From Carallia brachiata (lineage: Eukaryota; Streptophyta; Magnoliopsida; Malpighiales; Rhizophoraceae): a DNA stretch of 64,000 nt. Where the stretch lies: contig JADCRB010000016.1 of NCBI GenBank assembly GCA_021464245.1, positions 15,611,345 through 15,675,344 on the forward strand. Reading direction: 5' to 3'. Below the pieces are notes generated by a model. The model made no database searches, had not been told where the DNA came from, and was given only the letters and a program-made list of their open reading frames with translations. Shown here piece after piece: positions 62,101 through 64,000 of the stretch (within the stretch, counting starts at the first letter, position 1; each line of letters starts with the position of its first letter). A program made the position numbers and the translations under genes.

Positions 62101-62960
62101 AGCCTGTTGAAAAAAAGTTTTTAATTTACATATTTACAAAAAGCATTAAACAGGAATAAGATTCTCAGCTCTAAAACAAGTTGTAGAACCATAATGTCTG
62201 ATACAACATTCATACTCAAGCTATGGAGAGTTAGCAAAACTTGACTTCTTTGGAAAATATAATAAGATAGCCACACGTAAGAATTGGTTAGGTAAAGGAT
62301 AAACTTCATCCAAAGAATCACTCATTTGACAGCAAAGTAAGCTTTGGTTCAGTTAAAAATCCTTTCTGTGACCAGCTCAAGTCAAACTTCTCCAATACCA
62401 ACTTTAAAAGAAATGCTAGGAAAGCTAGCCGCCCCAAAAAGTAAGTTACTTTCAGATGAAACAGTAAACACATTCAACACGCTGTAAACCATATTCAACT
62501 TTAACTTGACATAACATCATACTATCTCTCACCCCCAAGTATTAACTCTTAGTTCTTATGCACGAAGCTTTCTCACTTTCAACAAAGAATCCCTCCCGTC
62601 ACTTCCAAAAGTTAATACCTAGTCCATGCACAATCTTCAGATAAATTTCGGCTTCGTTCAATAAACAAGCAGACTATTTTGAAGCAGAGATCCAGCAACA
62701 AAACCCACATGCATTAATGACCCATTTGCAATTCAGTAAAAACAAAAAAAAATTGATCCAATCACCAAAAATAAGTACCTGGGAATTCGAGATTGAGAAG
62801 GAGAAACCTTCTCTGCACCTTCAGTGGCGCTGGAGCACACAACCCACCTGAATATTCTCTCACTGGAGCAAAAACCAGATCCAAAATTCCCTATTGAAGG
62901 TTGAATCCTCCTCCTTAGGCTTGGAACTGAAGGATTAAGGAACCCAGATGCGTTTGCCAT
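59176..62960 (-). CDS. KASIII: 3-ketoacyl-ACP synthase III (KASIII), plastid
   Basis: Eight exons, in transcript order 62960-62779, 62103-61955, 61187-61051, 60906-60801, 60714-60596, 60336-60272, 60190-59968 and 59397-59176, encode 400 residues. The enzyme condenses acetyl-CoA with malonyl-ACP, the first elongation step of plastid fatty-acid synthesis. The first 45 or so residues are serine- and arginine-rich with few acidic residues, a chloroplast transit peptide. The FabH catalytic triad is intact: C176 in [10 protein letters not shown]326 in LLLHQANQRI (split by the last intron) and N356 in [16 protein letters not shown] near residue 104 and the [16 protein letters not shown] block near 217-231 also match. 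The length fits plant KASIII. Introns 1 and 2 (675 and 767 bp) are the longest. Its start was taken at the only upstream ATG in frame. A single unfused gene with no broken motif. Confidence 0.97.
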
Positions 62961-63690
62961 CTAAACAATCACTGTTATCCCTTTTATACCAAAAATACAA
63001 ATCAACCTTTGTTTTGTTGTTGTGGGGAAATACAGAAAGGAGAGATCTTTAAACTGTTGCTCATAAATGATAGAGATTATGGTTGTGATTTTAAGGAAAT
63101 GAGCGAAAAAACAATAGAAATTAACGGACAACAAGCAGAAAGAGACACCCAGATTCAAGGTTTAGTGTCTAACAATGAAACTGAAAAGTTGGGGGGGCGA
63201 TGATGCCAATCCAATTTGAGGAAAGTCCTATGCTTTCTATCTCTTCTACACATCTCTCTCTACCTATCTCTTATTCATTGAGTTCATCAGCCATGTTTAA
63301 ACTTTGACTTGCTGCCCAGAAATTTGGATTTTGTGGATTGATACAATCGAAGTTGTTGTAGGGAGCAATCACTCACCATTCAACAGGCTTATTTGTTGCA
63401 AGGCTACTACGAGGAGTGGAGTTTAGTAATTTCCAGCGGCTGGCGACAGATGTTGTTTTTTAAGGCTACGTGGCTGGCTTTCGTTTGGTGGGAGGATTTT
63501 TTATTTTTGTTACAGAAGGAGGCCAGAGAGCTAAAAAGAGAGAAGTTTTACACCATCAAACTACGGGCCATTAGACCCCAATAAGAGGATTCGTGTTTTT
63601 GGAAACTGGCTTCTTGTGGGAATGCTTTTTTGGGTTTAGAAGGTTAAGCCTCACACTAATAATTTGTTAGGATGGTTGAAAAATTATAAA
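62961..63690. other. KASIII upstream region
   Basis: The promoter and leader of KASIII should lie here. Unlike the other five genes it has no CT-rich tract on the transcribed strand; the CT-rich stretch at 63240-63272 is on the plus strand. No TATA box is evident. The rest holds short frames without recognisable similarity. Confidence 0.5.
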
Positions 63691-64000
63691 ATAAAAGATT
63701 ATAAAAAAATAAAATAATTTAAATTGATAAAAAAATTGTGAGAAATAAAATAATTAAAAAAAATAAATAATAATTTGTGAAAGAAAAAATTATATAAAAT
63801 AAAGGTTATTTGAATTAATGAGAAAGTTGTGAAAAAAAAAATAATTAAAAAATAAATAAATAATAATTTATAAGAGAAAAAGTTGTGAAAAAATAATATT
63901 ATTTGAATTAATTAGAAAGTTGCAAAAAAAAATTATTAGAAAATAATAAGGTAATGATGATATTTTTTGATTAAAATTTTCAAATTATTTTCTTTTTTAA
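63691..64000. repeat. A-rich array of ~97-bp subrepeats, probably a second MITE copy cut by the window edge
   Basis: Three imperfect units share AAAATAAT(A/T)ATTTGAATTAAT, GAGAAAGTTGTGAAAAA and AAATAATAATTTGTGAAAG-type words. The same words occur in the reverse complement of the MITE at 14418-14786 (ATAAATAGTAATTTGTGAGA against ATAAATAATAATTTGTGAAA). The right end is outside the window. Confidence 0.5.

Overview
The window looks like nuclear DNA of a woody eudicot plant. Five of the six recognisable genes are split by short AT-rich GT..AG introns, and all six encode typical plant proteins. The DNA between genes is AT-rich and full of poly(A) tracts, microsatellites, SINE-like retroposons and small inverted-repeat DNA elements. 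There are no bacterial-style operons, no CRISPR array, and no tRNA or rRNA gene that I could recognise. The species cannot be fixed from this sequence alone.

Layout. (1) 3083-5497, plus strand: a seven-exon YABBY transcription factor of the FIL/YAB1-YAB3 type. (2) 10067-14141, minus strand: a nine-exon SKU5 orthologue, a GPI-anchored multicopper-oxidase-like cell-wall protein. (3) 23429-28884, minus strand: a seven-exon vacuolar acid invertase with the 9-bp mini-exon known in this family and an intron 1 enlarged by a PIF/Harbinger-type element. (4) 37959-40192, minus strand: an eleven-exon trehalose-6-phosphate phosphatase, with a probable 5' leader intron reaching a promoter near 42.9 kb. 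(5) 57334-58680, plus strand: a single-exon GT47 (MUR3-like) xyloglucan galactosyltransferase. (6) 59176-62960, minus strand: an eight-exon plastid 3-ketoacyl-ACP synthase III, tail to tail with gene 5. Every model was built by hand from splice sites and keeps one reading frame from start to stop.

The genes do not form a pathway cluster. Loosely, invertase and TPP act in sucrose and trehalose-6-phosphate metabolism, SKU5 and the GT47 enzyme act on the cell wall, KASIII starts plastid fatty-acid synthesis, and YABBY sets lateral-organ polarity. The order does look ancestral: from memory, SKU5 and TPPF are adjacent in Arabidopsis, and so are KASIII and a vacuolar invertase, at a different locus.

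The accessory DNA is the most interesting part. Five SINE-like insertions with target-site duplications can be delimited. Alongside them are about eleven tiny insertions of only 13-43 bp, each a few unique bases plus a poly(A) run between 8-20 bp direct repeats. They look like retroposition events that kept only the tail of an RNA. There are also a Mutator-like MITE with arms of about 150 bp, two PIF/Harbinger-like elements with TTA duplications, two foldback elements, and a divergent tandem array with a period of about 100 bp. Five of the six genes carry a CT-rich tract on the transcribed sense strand upstream of or inside their leader.
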